DNA from: Cytospora piceicola
Taxonomy: Eukaryota; Ascomycota; Sordariomycetes; Diaporthales; Cytosporaceae
Length of the DNA stretch: 64,000 nt
Reading direction: 5' to 3'
NCBI GenBank assembly: GCA_023375675.1
Contig: JALQBC010000010.1
Span: forward strand, 806,001-870,000
A program made the position numbers and the translations under genes. Numbering within the stretch: position 1 is the first letter of the stretch; the number at the start of each line of letters is the position of its first letter. Of the stretch, positions 46,720 to 58,101 are shown one piece after another. The notes below the pieces were generated by a model. That model saw only the letters and a program-made list of their open reading frames with translations. It had not been told where the DNA came from and searched no databases.

Positions 46720-48410
46720 GGTCGTCGGTGCCCAAGGTGATTACTCGTGTGTACGGTCGAGGTACATGTAGAGGGCTGGTTATGGACAGTCCGTCAGTCC
46801 CCTCAGCGCGAGCATGATATATACAGATATGAGCCTCCTCGGGGCATGAATAGCCAAGCCAGTGGTTATCTGCCGGAACTCGATAATAGATAGTCTAAGC
46901 TACTCGGCTTTTGGAGGTAGTATTGGGAAGAACGTCGGCGTAAACCGATTTCAGCGCCAAGTTTTTTTCTTATCTGCACACGGCCCGGGACCGGGCGTTG
47001 ATTGTCCGTGCCGTCCGAACCCATACATACCAAGTCAAAAGGAAGCCAATCATCTTACACGGGTTTAAGAGATGTGGGGCACCCCGCGGGACCGTGAAGT
47101 ACAGTAATATTTACCTAGGTATCCTATTTATCCCTACACCGTACCTGAAACCACAGTAGTCTACATACCTACCTAGGTACTTAGAAGGTAGTACAGATCC
47201 ATACCAAATTTGATATGATCTGTGCCGGTTGACTGCTTGGCTGCTAACAATGTCTCAGTCTTCCAAGTAGATGAAATGCACTTTAGGCAGTGAGTGTTAG
47301 CGGCAACGTCGGACAAGTTACCATGGTCAAAGTGTGCAAATAAATCGCGGAGGCAAGAATGCGAGCTAGGCTTTCAAGAGCGGAGGTGAAGCAAGACGAG
47401 ATGCGGAATTCCAGTTGACGTTTGAAAATTTATCCAGGTACATGTATGAAACAGAACATCGAAGGCAACCATTGGGGGAAGATATATGGCTTTCAGGACA
47501 TCCCGTCATCCACATATCCGTTCTTCAGACCTAGCTGCGTCCTCTGCGCCTTCTGAACCGTCATGGCCGACGTGCGGATGACTCGGATCCAAGGTGGTGT
47601 CTGCTTGACAGCAGTGCAGTCCTGTCATAACGAACCTATATACCCGTGATCTTATCCATGTTGCATGTTTCACTGGTACTGTTAGTTCGAATACTGCTTC
47701 TGCATAGGGGTTGCAGCGGAGACCGCAGCAGACTTCTTTTCCATGTTGTATATTCCCACTGTCCCCGTTTGTGGAAGCGCTTGTATCAAGTCAACTGAAG
47801 TCAAGACGCTTGACAAGGCAAGGCGCCAACAGCCTTGTTCTAATAATAGACCAACAGGTATATTTGGTAGTAAGTCCGTTGCAATGGACGAAACAACGAA
47901 GCTATTCTCCTTTCCGTTTTTAAGCCATACCAGTGTCTGTTTGATCCACATCGTGTCCCGTTTTTGGTCTGGTCACGATGAGTCGTAGTGTTTCGACCCT
48001 TCGCGGTGCACCTAGCCTACAATGAATAGGCATTCTTCAAGCGCAAGTGAGGTCTAGGCTATTCACCAGGACAAAAGAGACGGTGAGGTGATAGCGGAGT
48101 TGTCGTTTTGCAGGGGGCCGTCTAGGGGGGGGGGGAGCAGGTGAGCCAACTACTTAAGTATCTACCCTACGGCCCCTTGAACTGCTGTGCCTCCTGCACT
48201 CCCAGGGGCTCTTATCTGGCTGGTCACACCTGCCCGATCCGTATAATCCAGGCTCCACCTACCGGTGCGACATCTGGACTAGCTGTGCTGACAGCTTCGC
48301 ACTTGTCTCCACTTCCCAGCTGCTTTGACTGTGGCCACGGGTATTATTTCGTTCATGTCCAGTGCTCTTTAGCTTCTCTCCCCGGTCCTTCAACCTTCGA
48401 GCTTCTAAAC
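46720..48410. other. Divergent promoter region between two MFS transporter genes
   Basis: About 1.7 kb. It contains TACCTAGGTA palindromes at 47112-47121 and 47170-47179, a TACTTAAGTA element at 48151-48160 and a G11 run just before it. No gene is supported. Confidence 0.55.
47112..47179. promoter_or_regulatory. Two TACCTAGGTA palindromes in a divergent promoter
   Basis: Exact copies at 47112-47121 and 47170-47179, about 400-460 nt upstream of the Dal5-like start codon. They belong to the window-wide palindrome family. No factor is known to me that binds this sequence. Confidence 0.4.
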
Positions 48411-49988
48411 ATGTCTGCCACAACCACTGCAGTTGCCGTCGGAATTGAGCTTCGGGCCCATCCACAGCTCTCGAGGGACGCATCTCCACTGCCTTCTGGG
48501 CATACCTCCAGCAACATCCTAGACAACAACTTCTCTCCGGCTGAGCCGCTGAACATTATCGAGGCTTCGCGAATTGCTGATTCAACTGTACCAGAAGGCG
48601 GATATGGGTGGGTTGTCATCGCAGGATGCGCAACCTTGACATGGTGGTACTTAGGAATGAGCTACTCTTGGGGGATCATGCAGTCAGCCTTGGTTGAAAG
48701 GGGACTATCCTCTGCTTCCACTCTCTCCTGGATAGGATCTCTATGCGTCACATTCAATAGCATCGGCGCATTGGTATGGGCGAAGTTCATCAGGGTAGTA
48801 GGTACCAGACAAGCGGCATTGGTTGGGATCATCTGTCTTGGTGGTGGTTCAATCTTGAGTGGCTTCTGTACTCGAAACGTCGGAGGGCTATTTCTCACGA
48901 GTGGTGTTATCATGGGTCTTGGAACGAGGTATGTTCAGAACTTGTTAGGCATTGTGACTATTGAAGCTAAGAGGTCATTGATGCTGCAGTCTCTGTTTCA
49001 TGCTTGTCTCAGTTACACCAGCGCAGTATTTCAACAAAAGACGTGGTCTGGCCATTGGAATAATCTATGCAGCCGGTGGTCTTGGAGGCACTGCATTGTC
49101 TCTTGCAACGAATGCGCTTATTGAGAGAGTCGGCCCTGCGTGGACCTTTCGAATCTCTGGGTTCATGATCTTGGCAACTGGTGTGCCAGCAGCCTTGGTC
49201 ATAAAAGAACGAGTGCCTATCAAGAAGAATACTTTCATTGACAGGTAAGTCACTCTGTAATTTCAGGTTCTTCCTGTTACGGAACCATGAAGCCGCAGAC
49301 TAAGAATCGTAGGACTCTTCTGAAGGATTTCCGGTTTCTGACTCTGTTCATCGCTGGAGGTCTTTCCACATTTTACCTCCTGATCGCACCATTCTTCCTT
49401 CCTCTTTACTGTACAACACTTGGGTTATCACAGACTGCTGGTGCTGGCCTTGTCGCCGCGTTCAATTTCTCCTCTGCAATTGGACGACTTGTCTGCGGCA
49501 TACTATGCGATAAGTTTGGGCCTGTAAACACACTTTTCTTTTCTCTTCTGCTAAATGCAGTAACTCTGCTCTTAGTATGGCCCTTTGCAACATCCGTTCC
49601 CCCTCTCGCTGTTTTTGTGGTTCTCAATGGTCTCGGCAATGGTAGCTTCTTTTCTGCAATGCCGCCTGTCGTTGGTTCCATTTTCGGGAGTCTGAGAATG
49701 CCTGTGGTGATGGGTATGATCATTACAGCCCCCCCCCCAGGATGGGGCCCAGGGTATTTGATGGTAAGTTCCTAATTTCTGACATATCAGCGTTGAAAAG
49801 ACATTGCTAACACAATATAGGGAGCTCCTATTGCTGGTTATCTGCTCGCTGCATATGGTGGAGAATATGGTTCACTGTCTTCTTACCATCCGGCGATTTT
49901 CTTTGCCGGTTCAGCAGCTCTTGCCTCTTGTCTTCTGGTTGGACTTGTACGGATGATATCGAACAGAAGGATTTTCAGCAAGATCTAG
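48411..49988 (+). CDS. MFS monocarboxylate-transporter-like protein
   Basis: Four exons, 48411-48928, 48990-49244, 49313-49763 and 49821-49988, join in frame to 463 residues. After an N-terminal cytosolic part, PEGGYGWVVIAGCATLTWW (about residues 62-80) is the D/E-G-G-Y/W-G-W motif of the MCT family. YFNKRRGLAIGIIYAAGGLGG is the second signature, and DFRFLTLFIAGGLS opens the second half. SAIGRLVCGILCDKFGPVN and the final GAPIAGYLLAAYGG follow. Fungal relatives are plasma-membrane or vacuolar transporters of monocarboxylates, riboflavin or unknown metabolites. Between residues for GMIIT and GWGPGYLM, four residues (APPP) encoded by a C10 run are inserted where relatives read directly TGW. A slip in that run would remove the last helices. 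The introns have GTATGT and GTAAGT donors and ACTAAG or CTAAC branch sites. Confidence 0.9.
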
Positions 49989-51378
49989 TTAGGAAACGTG
50001 GCATGCGGGATAAAGTGCTATGTTATACCCTCTAGATTCTACAGGTCCTCTAGAAGCGTACATATGTACATCTAGCGTTGAGTATCGCAGTACCAGCTAT
50101 GCTCTCTACTCAAATAGCTTAAGTTTCAATAGTTCAATAACACTGTCGCAGAAGCGCCTGACTCCTCTCTTGAACAAATGGAAATCCGACAACCTACGGC
50201 CACGATGCGTATCGGCTGCTTAAGAGCAAACGCACTCAGGCCTCCCCTCTCATTCAAGACCCACTGAATGTATTATCGAGTGCCAATTACATACCACACC
50301 CTACGGCCAGACTCACCGATCTCTCGAATACTCTCATGTCCTCAGTATCCCTTATACAAACCCACCGCCCTGTCCGTAATAATAACCAACTGGGACTGAC
50401 AACCCCATCCGAAAAGAGAATATAGGACACCCTGTATGAAGATTTCTCTCCAAATCTTCCTTTAATAAACTCCACTGCTGATGTGAGATACGAGACAAGG
50501 AGTCTTTGTGCAAGCCGTTGAGCGCTGTATTAGTGGAACCAGCATATTCTTCTGCAGTCCAGTCTCTCTACCGTTAGCATATCACTTAAATTCAATTCCG
50601 TTATTTTCGTCACCTTCCTACTTGCGGTTAATGTCACTACTACATGGCAGGTACAAACATAGTACATCATCAAAAGCAACTTGTTCGACTCGTGCATAAA
50701 ATAGTTCGAGGCTTTTCTGTATCCGCTCTCAGGAAAGAGCTGGCACTGGAACTTGGTGCTGCCAATAAATACTTCTTCTGACGCCAGAATGCTGGAAATC
50801 GCTGTATTTGACTAGCCCCGGGCCCCTTGCACTTCTCTCAGAACCAGTAAAGGTTATCAGCCTCTTTAAGAGAGAAGTGAAAGGTGACCGTACTTTGTTT
50901 CGTCGTCGGGGAGAAGAGGTCTTGAGCGAAGAAGCTGTGATGAATGGACCTGATTTTCCCCAAAACACACAAACGCTGGGCAGGGTGGGGGGACAGATGG
51001 ACCCTCCTTAGGACCCTGGCCTGGTTCCAGTTCGTTCCACCAGGATTGTGGGCCAAATGGACTCGTCGACTGTACACAGTAAGAGGGGAATCAGCTCGTA
51101 TATCTCAGTCTGCAAACGCAGCTTGAGCTCTGGGGTGAGCAATAGTATGCAGAAGATTTGATTGAAGATGAATCCTGCCTCTCGGCAACCAATTCCCTAG
51201 GTTGGAAGCAGATTGGCGAACTATCACAGATTAGTACTTGTTGGATTTGACCAAGGTATTATATTCTAGATTCCAGAATTAGGTCTCGAGAAAACGACGT
51301 AGGTCAAGAAGACCAAAAAAATGGAAAAGATGGAAAAAGGCAAACAGGAACAACGACGACGATGTACCTCTCCCGAGC
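49989..51378. other. Intergenic region between MCT-like gene and tRNA-Ser
   Basis: About 1.4 kb without a supported gene. Open frames of 60-80 codons on both strands lack recognisable content. The first part probably holds the MCT-like 3' untranslated region. Confidence 0.5.
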
Positions 51379-51383
51379 AAAAA
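51379..51383 (-). terminator. RNA polymerase III terminator of tRNA-Ser
   Basis: On the minus strand five T residues follow one base after the tRNA discriminator base. This is the standard oligo-T stop signal for polymerase III. Confidence 0.75.
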
Positions 51384-51384
51384 T

Positions 51385-51487
51385 CGACACCTGAGTGATT
51401 CGAACACTCGCTCCCGAAGGAACTGGCTTAACTGTTAATCCCGGAGGAATTAGCAGGCCAGCGCGTTAACCACTCCGCCAAAGTGCC
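51385..51487 (-). tRNA. tRNA-Ser (anticodon GCU) with an intron of about 22 nt
   Basis: Read on the minus strand, the gene begins GGCACTT and ends AGGTGTC plus discriminator G, forming a seven-pair acceptor stem with two G-U pairs. The anticodon stem is CTGGC/GCCAG with loop CTGCTA-A, giving anticodon GCU. An intron of about 22 nt sits at the usual place, one base 3' of the anticodon. A long variable arm (TCC TTCG GGA) is typical of serine tRNA. The T arm is GAGTG TTCGAAT CACTC and includes the B box. It lies alone between protein genes. Confidence 0.95.
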
Positions 51488-52361
51488 AATTGTTGTTTGG
51501 ATGCTCAGTGCAAGCATTCATATTCGCTGGCATGAGTCGCGCAAAACACCCACTGAGACCCACCCCAATTAAACCGGTCATGATGTTCCTGATCATGCCC
51601 TTGAAGCTGCTGTGGTTCCTCAACTCTATTACGACATGCTCCAGCCGGAAGTGAGTATTAGGAACTACCTCGGCTGAGAGAGATCTGGCCTGTCAAGTTT
51701 GCGCCCATCAAACCATATGTGGTTTCCATTCGAATCATGGAACAGGTGTCGTTGATCTCCAGCAATCAAGCTGCCAGAAGAGATGTGTGTCGACATCGGA
51801 GAAGGTACTGGAATTGAAGTGATTACTATGTAGGCCTATCTACCTCCTACCACCTAACCTTGGAAGTACCTTGGTACCTAAGTAGGTAGGTAGGCACTTC
51901 TGCTGCTGGTGTGCTGGCCTGACAATTATTCGATACTGAAGGCAGGAACGGTGTATTTACATTTATAACAAACCGAAGGAGGCGGTCGATTTGGCCACGC
52001 ACATGCAACCGCCCGTGGAAACAACCAGTTACAAATAAGTGCCTGCAGCCTTTTGGAGACCTTGAAAGTTGCCCAGGTGGTTCGTTTTACCTACTAAGCA
52101 GGTTGCTAAACTCGTTCTATTTCACTGTCACCTTGCCCCCAGCTTATTGCCTACCTAGGTACCCTAGAACCTACCTAAGCACCTTCAAGCTCAAACCCAC
52201 CTGGTACTCCTTCGCCTCAGCAGTATCTACCTAGGTACTTAGGTAGGTGCATTGTAGCTGTCAGCTACATTCAATCTAAACTCAACACATAGCTCCCTCA
52301 ACCATTCAGCTACAGACTCTCCCCCTTCGAATATCCCTGGTTATCGCCTCAGCAGCCCACC
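51488..52361. other. Region between tRNA-Ser and the SET/MYND gene
   Basis: The 870 nt contain the tRNA 5' flank and the promoter of the SET/MYND gene, with TACCTAGGTA at 52152-52161 and 52228-52237 and degenerate relatives at 51868-51893. No gene is supported. Confidence 0.55.
52152..52237. promoter_or_regulatory. Two TACCTAGGTA palindromes upstream of the SET/MYND gene
   Basis: Exact copies at 52152-52161 and 52228-52237, about 210 and 130 nt before the ATG at 52362. Further half-sites (CCTAC, GGTAGG) surround them. The position relative to the start codon suggests promoter or leader DNA. Confidence 0.45.
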
Positions 52362-54261
52362 ATGCCTGATAAGAAGAAGAAGCCCATCCACGATCAGCCG
52401 AAGCTATGCGACTACATACTCAGTCGCGTCGAAGGGACTGGTCTGGCCTTGCGAATTGGACCTTCCTCCATTCCTGAAGCTGGCAGTGGCTTGTTCGCCG
52501 TCAACGACATCCCAGCTGGCTCAGACATCTTTCGGTCGCAACCTCTCCTGGTTGTCTGCGAGTCCGCCCTAGACGGCATCTGCGACTGGTGTCTTCTCAA
52601 CAGAAACTCGTCTGTCCACCACGACAGCCGTTTCTATACGACTGAGGACAGGAAACCCGAGCTTGCGCCCTGCAGTCGCTGCAAGGTCGCCCAATACTGC
52701 TCCAAGGTGAACACACTTCCCCTGGTCCGTCAATATTGCGTTGGATGAACTTACTGACCATTCCTCGTGCGTGACCTAGGAGTGCCAAGCCAAGGCTTGG
52801 AAGAGCTACCACAGATATGAGTGCGCCTTGCTGAAGGAGAGCACCGAGGAGATCATGTCTCTCGACCAGGCCCTTTGCCGTCTGCTTCTGTGGCACAAGA
52901 GGAAAGCCATGTCGGAGGATGACTCTAGGGTTATTGCTGCTCTGGAGACCCACTTTGATACCCGAATGGATCGACTTCGGGAGGAGAGCAATGGGGAGCC
53001 TGACGTCGACCAGACACTGGCGGTTGCTACCAATGCTCGGCTCGCTACTAAATCCCCAATGGACCTGTCCGTGATCAGAAGGCTGTATTGCGCCGTAAGT
53101 CTGATACACAGTATTCCAAGCCATTGCTAGAGTTTAATCTGCTCCTTCTGACACTTCTTGCTACCACAGATTCAGACCAATGCACTCGCGATTCGCCCGG
53201 CTGAGTTAGAACAGGCTTATGGAACGTGCCTTGACCTGGTGGTTTCCTTGATCAACCACTGCTGCGATGAAAATGCTCATGTCTTCTTCGAGGGACGCGA
53301 GCTCCGGTGCCGCGCTCTGAAGGACATCTCAGCTGGATCCGAGATCACGGTGTGCTACCAGGACGTTCGGCAAGATGTCCTCCACCGCCGCAGGACACTG
53401 AAGGTGCAGTTTTACATCACTTGTAACTGTAAGTTAAAATTACTCCGAGTTAAACGGAAATACGCCGACGACTGGCAAGCTAACGTCTACCCAGGCGCCA
53501 AGTGCAAGGCTGAGATGGCGGAGCACGTTGCGACGGATGTCAAGTATAAGGATCACATCAATTCCCTCCGAAATGCACAGGAAAAGCTCAACAAGCTCCA
53601 GTACACGTACGAAAGCGCGTTCAACAACTATACGGCCCGCAACATCAAGGCTGTCCTGGATTACCAGAATAAGGTCCTGGACATCGAGAAGGAGGTGTAT
53701 CACGGCGGCAACTGGCCTGCTCACATGGAGCCGATGCCCACCGCGCTGCGTACCCTGGGCTGCATGTTTAGAGACCTGAACTATGTCGTTGGCCTTGAGT
53801 TCGTTCTGAAGGGCACACTATACACCCGCCAACACTCGGGCCCATCCTGGGTTCTGGATCTCATGGCTATCGTCAAGTACATGATGTTCATCGCGCAGTC
53901 CAACGACGGTGACGACTTCAAGTGGACCGGCGCGGGCCACCCCGATGCTCTCGGCGGCCGGGCTACGCTGCGCGATGTGGCGCGAGGATACATGGCCATG
54001 GTTTGCGTGGACGGCAAGTTCACCTTCGGTTTAGACACGAAGTATGTGCGGGCGCTTTACAAGATGGCCGGGGATATCTTGGAGCGACGTGGCGATCCTG
54101 CCATCGACACAGACGAGTTCAGACAGCGGTTTGAGGAGGCGCAGGAGCGTTTACTGGCCTGGGCCAAAATGAAGGCGGGCCGTGGTCTGGAGCTGCCTTC
54201 CCGTGAGGTGATCCTGCAGTTGAAGAGGGACAGTCAGGCTGTGAAGGCAGGGGAAATTTGA
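52362..54261 (+). CDS. SET domain and MYND-type zinc finger protein (SMYD-like)
   Basis: Four exons, 52362-52706, 52780-53094, 53170-53428 and 53495-54261, join in frame to 561 residues. The split SET domain starts near residue 25 (IPEAGSGLFAVNDIPAG). A MYND zinc finger is inserted: Cys74, Cys77, then CSRCKVAQYCSK and, after the first intron, ECQAKAWKSYHRYEC. The SET core resumes with LDLVVSLINHCCDENAHV (Asn-His at 249-250), LKDISAGSEITVCYQD and a post-SET cysteine group CNCAKC. The C-terminal part is helical. SMYD-like proteins methylate lysines of histones or other proteins; many fungal ones are uncharacterised. The Asn-His pair and the Tyr of CYQD suggest an intact cofactor site. The third intron (66 nt) has no in-frame stop and splits the post-SET cysteines. 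Confidence 0.93.
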
Positions 54262-54882
54262 GGAAGACCTGGATGGAAGCCCTTCTTCTCCCGCTTTGTA
54301 TGAGTAGTGAAGGCCGTGACGGATTCGCCCAGTTCTCACTTCCTGGGTCACGACTCATGCCGGGTTGAATTAGCCTCGATCGATGCAGTTGAGTTTCGCA
54401 CGATGACTTTGAGGCTGTCTTGGTCTTTGGCAAGGGTTATTCTGGTGCTCAACACACATCTGCGTTCTTGAGTTTCAGCAGCTGGTTGGGAACAATGTAT
54501 GTCGATATTTTGTAGGATTTCCTCCACGGCGCGTCAGATAGACTTTGCAGCTTTGAAGGATCAGATACTCAGGATCATGAGGGTTTAGACCGGTTCATTG
54601 AAAACAGCCTCGAGCATCATGCGGTGCTCAACCACAGCATACGACGTTGTTAACGTCAGGCGGTGAAGCGAGGCAGAATTGGAGACGCGCTCAGCGCGTC
54701 GTCAATCTAACCTCAACTCGAGAGCTTCGCACAGCCAAATTCCGGGCATTCGTTCACCATCACAGTCTGGGAGGGCGTACGTCGCAGATTCTGTATCATC
54801 CTTCCGATGCGCATCCCTGGCTCTCGATACACCTCAAAAAAGATCGAAATAGCTCTAAGAACCGCCTCAAGCCTCTCTAGCC
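54262..54882. other. Intergenic region before the F-box/ankyrin gene
   Basis: About 620 nt with no supported gene. It holds the SET/MYND 3' region and the leader of the next gene. Confidence 0.6.
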
Positions 54883-57800
54883 ATGGCGAGAATGGAAGAT
54901 CTTCCCACCGAGCTAATCAATTACGTAACCGACCACCTGCGACAAGCTGGCGACCTGGTTGCCTTTGCAAGGACGAGCCGCAGGTTATATCAGGTTGTTG
55001 ATCCCCTCCTCTACAAGTTCGCGAAGACGAGAGTGGATGGGAGCGAGTCATGGCATCCCTTACGATGGGCGGCCGAAAATGGGCAAACTGGGACACTCAG
55101 GAAGGCCCTTGTCGCCGGGATCGACGCCAACATGCTGTTTGATGTTACTATTGACAGGATGACGAGGGACATGCAAAGTTTCCAGATTAGAGTCGAGGCC
55201 ATTGATGGCAAGGCCATCTGGGACCCGCCCGAGTGGGATCCCACCGAGGAATGGCAGCCGACAGATGGTGACACGGATCACGACCACGTCGCTAGGACCA
55301 TCTTCGAGAAACAGCGGACAGAGTCTCATACTCCACGGGACCATTACGGCATGGGCCCAAGAATTGGTGTCGATGAGGAATCGGACACTTCCGATACAAC
55401 AGATGGGATTGTTCCCTACCACCACGAGATTGCTGGCAGCGACTCATGGGCAGCATCTGAAGCCTCCGACGAAGATGACCAGGACGGCAGCTCGGCAGAT
55501 ACGGAAGAGGGAGGTGCTGTGGTTCGAGGCTTCCGGGCCCTCCACCTGGCAGCCAGAGGTGGCCACGACGACGCGGTCCAGGTCCTGCTGGAATACGGCG
55601 CCAACATCGACCTGTGTTCAGGGCAGCTTTGCAACTGCGAGTCTGGGTATGCACGATCGCATGCCGGCTTCCACGGTGTTCCCATGAACAGAACTACGAT
55701 AGCAGGATTCTCACCTCTCCACTTGGCGATATGTCACTTCCAGGCGTTCACTGCCAAGCTCCTCTTGTCCCAAGGTGCTTCGATCCGACTGAGCGAACCC
55801 AGTCGCGATAGTGCCGCCACAGCTCTCCACGCAGCAGCGGCTACGGGGCAAACAAACTTGTGCATGCACCTACTGGATCACGGGTATGTGTCCGATGTGG
55901 ATGTTCTCGACAGTTCTGGTCTTACCCCGTTCTACTATGCCTGTTTCAATGGCCATTGGGACACGACCGTCGCGTACCTCCTTGAGAGGGGTGCCAATAT
56001 TGACTTTCTGATTCCTCAAACGAGCCGTCTTCCCCCGTCGCCTGACGTTGCCTTTTCAACCATTTTCTTCGAGGCATGTGCCTTTGGTCGTTACGAAGAC
56101 GCGTTGAAGCTCATCCATCTCGGGGCCGACGTCTGTAAAGGTGCCTATAGGGCTGGTACGCAGATCCTGTGGCCCCTCCATGCCGCATGCCGGCCACCAA
56201 ACAACTTTGAGGAACCTCCTCGACACCCTCCCCTGAAACTCTCGGCAGAAGCAGACAAGAAAGCGCACAAAAAGGTGGAACTGATCGAGATGATGCTTAG
56301 GAAAGGTGCTGACATTGAGGTCAAGTCGGACCTCGAGGAAGAGTCACCACTTCACTATGCTGCGAAGTTTGACCTCGGTCCTGCCCTCCACGCTCTTCTT
56401 GCTGCGGGTGCGAATGTAGAGTCGCGAAAGTAAGTCATATCGTTTTACTTCTGCTGGCACTTTCCCCACTGGAATGCCTCCATTTGAATTGCATTCTGGT
56501 TACTTTTCTGTCATCTTCACCGACGAAAGTGACTAAGTCGAGATCTTTTAGTCGACTAGGGCGGACACCGTTGATGGTGACTTGCGTGCCGGAGCGCCAG
56601 CAAGCTCATCACTCCCTAATGCACGCACTCTGGTGCCGGTCGGAAGAAAATCTGATCGGTTCATTGCTGGATCATGGTTCGCAAATCAATGCGACAGACA
56701 ATGATGGACAGACCGCCCTGCATCTGGTGGTGAGTACTATCCAACAGAGATTATCTTCCCCATTGGGGTGTTTCTTGAGTCCTGAGACATGCTTGATCCG
56801 TGAGCAACAAGAGCTGTACCCTTGAATCATGTCCAAAGGTTTCGCGACTTCTTTATCTTCCTCTTTTGGGCAAGTACTGAATATCGTTCTTGTAGTGTGG
56901 GTTGAATCCCTACAGTTTTGACGATCGATACGATGATGACCAGAGACAAGAAAGGATGGTCCGTTTGCTATTGGAACGGGGAGCCAAGGAGTCCACCAGG
57001 AACAGCTTCGGGTCGACCCCCTTGGAAACTGCGTTCCGTAAGGGCTCCTTGCGAACCTGTGACATTCTGGTGCGGCGCCGCAAAACTGTCCAGCCATTGC
57101 AGTACGAAGACCTTCATAGAATGCTTCTTGCCACTATCCGCGACCGGCCCGCGAATCTCGAAGCCATGAACTTTATCCTCGATCTTGATTTCGACGGATC
57201 CCTCTACACTAAGTCGACGTACATAATGAACATGGTGGAGGGGGGCCATGATAACCTGGCCTGCGCGTACCTAGAGAGAGGCACTTCTATGCCTCCTCTG
57301 AGCCCCAAGGAGAAACTGACCATCCTGCACAAGGCTATCGAGCGCGGTGTCTTGGCCCTTGCCAGGCGCATGCTTTCCCTGAAAGTTTCCGTCAATTCAG
57401 TTGACAAAAATGGCCACACGCCTCTCTACGCTATCATTACTCGGACGGGCAACACCCATGGAAGAGACGGCTTTGTCGAGGCACTCCTCGAAGCAGGTGC
57501 GGACATTCACTTCAGGCCGAGCGCAGGGTCCGTCATGACGCCACTGGAGAAGGCCATCGTCAGCCGCGAGCAGACCCTCGTGGAGCTCATGCTCCGGAGC
57601 CAGCCCCTCCGCAACGACTCCCGAGCGATCCTGCCGCCCCTGGTGCCCCGGGGGGTCTACCTGCACGCGGCGGCGCGCACGCTCCCGTCGAAGCGCATGT
57701 TCAGCGCCCTCATCCGCTCCGGCGCCAGCGTGACGGAGCTGGACTCCAACGGCGACACGCCCCTGTCGGTGTTCCTCAAGTCTCTCGTCGACCAGCCCAC

Positions 57801-58101
57801 GTGGATGTCGACGATGCGGGGCGCGGCGAGCGAGGTCTGCGGGCCGATCTGGTACCTGTGGAGCAGGGACGTGGACGTCAACCGCAAGAACAAGGCCGGC
57901 AAGTCTGTCCTCTCGTACCTCACCGCCCTGGCGCTGTACAGCGGCAAGGACCCCGCGAGGGCCAGGATCGCCCGCGAGCTGAAGCGGTGCATCGCGATCG
58001 TGCCGGCCAGGGGCCCTGGCAGGGCAGCGGGGGACAAGACGTTGGAGTTCCGCCACGGGCCGCTGGGGTTTGGGGTTGTTGATGACGATCTCGATGAGTG
58101 A
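54883..58101 (+). CDS. F-box-like and ankyrin-repeat protein
   Basis: Three exons, 54883-56429, 56552-56729 and 56896-58101, join in frame to 976 residues. The N-terminus MARMEDLPTELINYVTDHL ... VAFARTSRRLYQVVDPLLY (about 5-44) is an F-box-like motif, directly followed by a first ankyrin-like unit (PLRWAAENGQTGTLRKAL). Clear ankyrin units follow: FRALHLAARGGHDDAVQVLLEYGAN, FSPLHLAICHFQ, ALHAAAATGQTNLCMHLLDHG, TPFYYACFNGHWDTTVAYLLERGA, LHYAAKFDLGPALHALLAAGA, TALHLV and, in exon 3, STPLETAFRKG, HTPLYAIITR and others. An acidic low-complexity insert separates the first and second units. Such proteins are likely substrate adaptors for SCF ubiquitin ligases or scaffolds; the target is unknown. The last 500 nt are much more G/C-ending than the rest. 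The introns have GTAAGT and GTGAGT donors. Confidence 0.9.
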
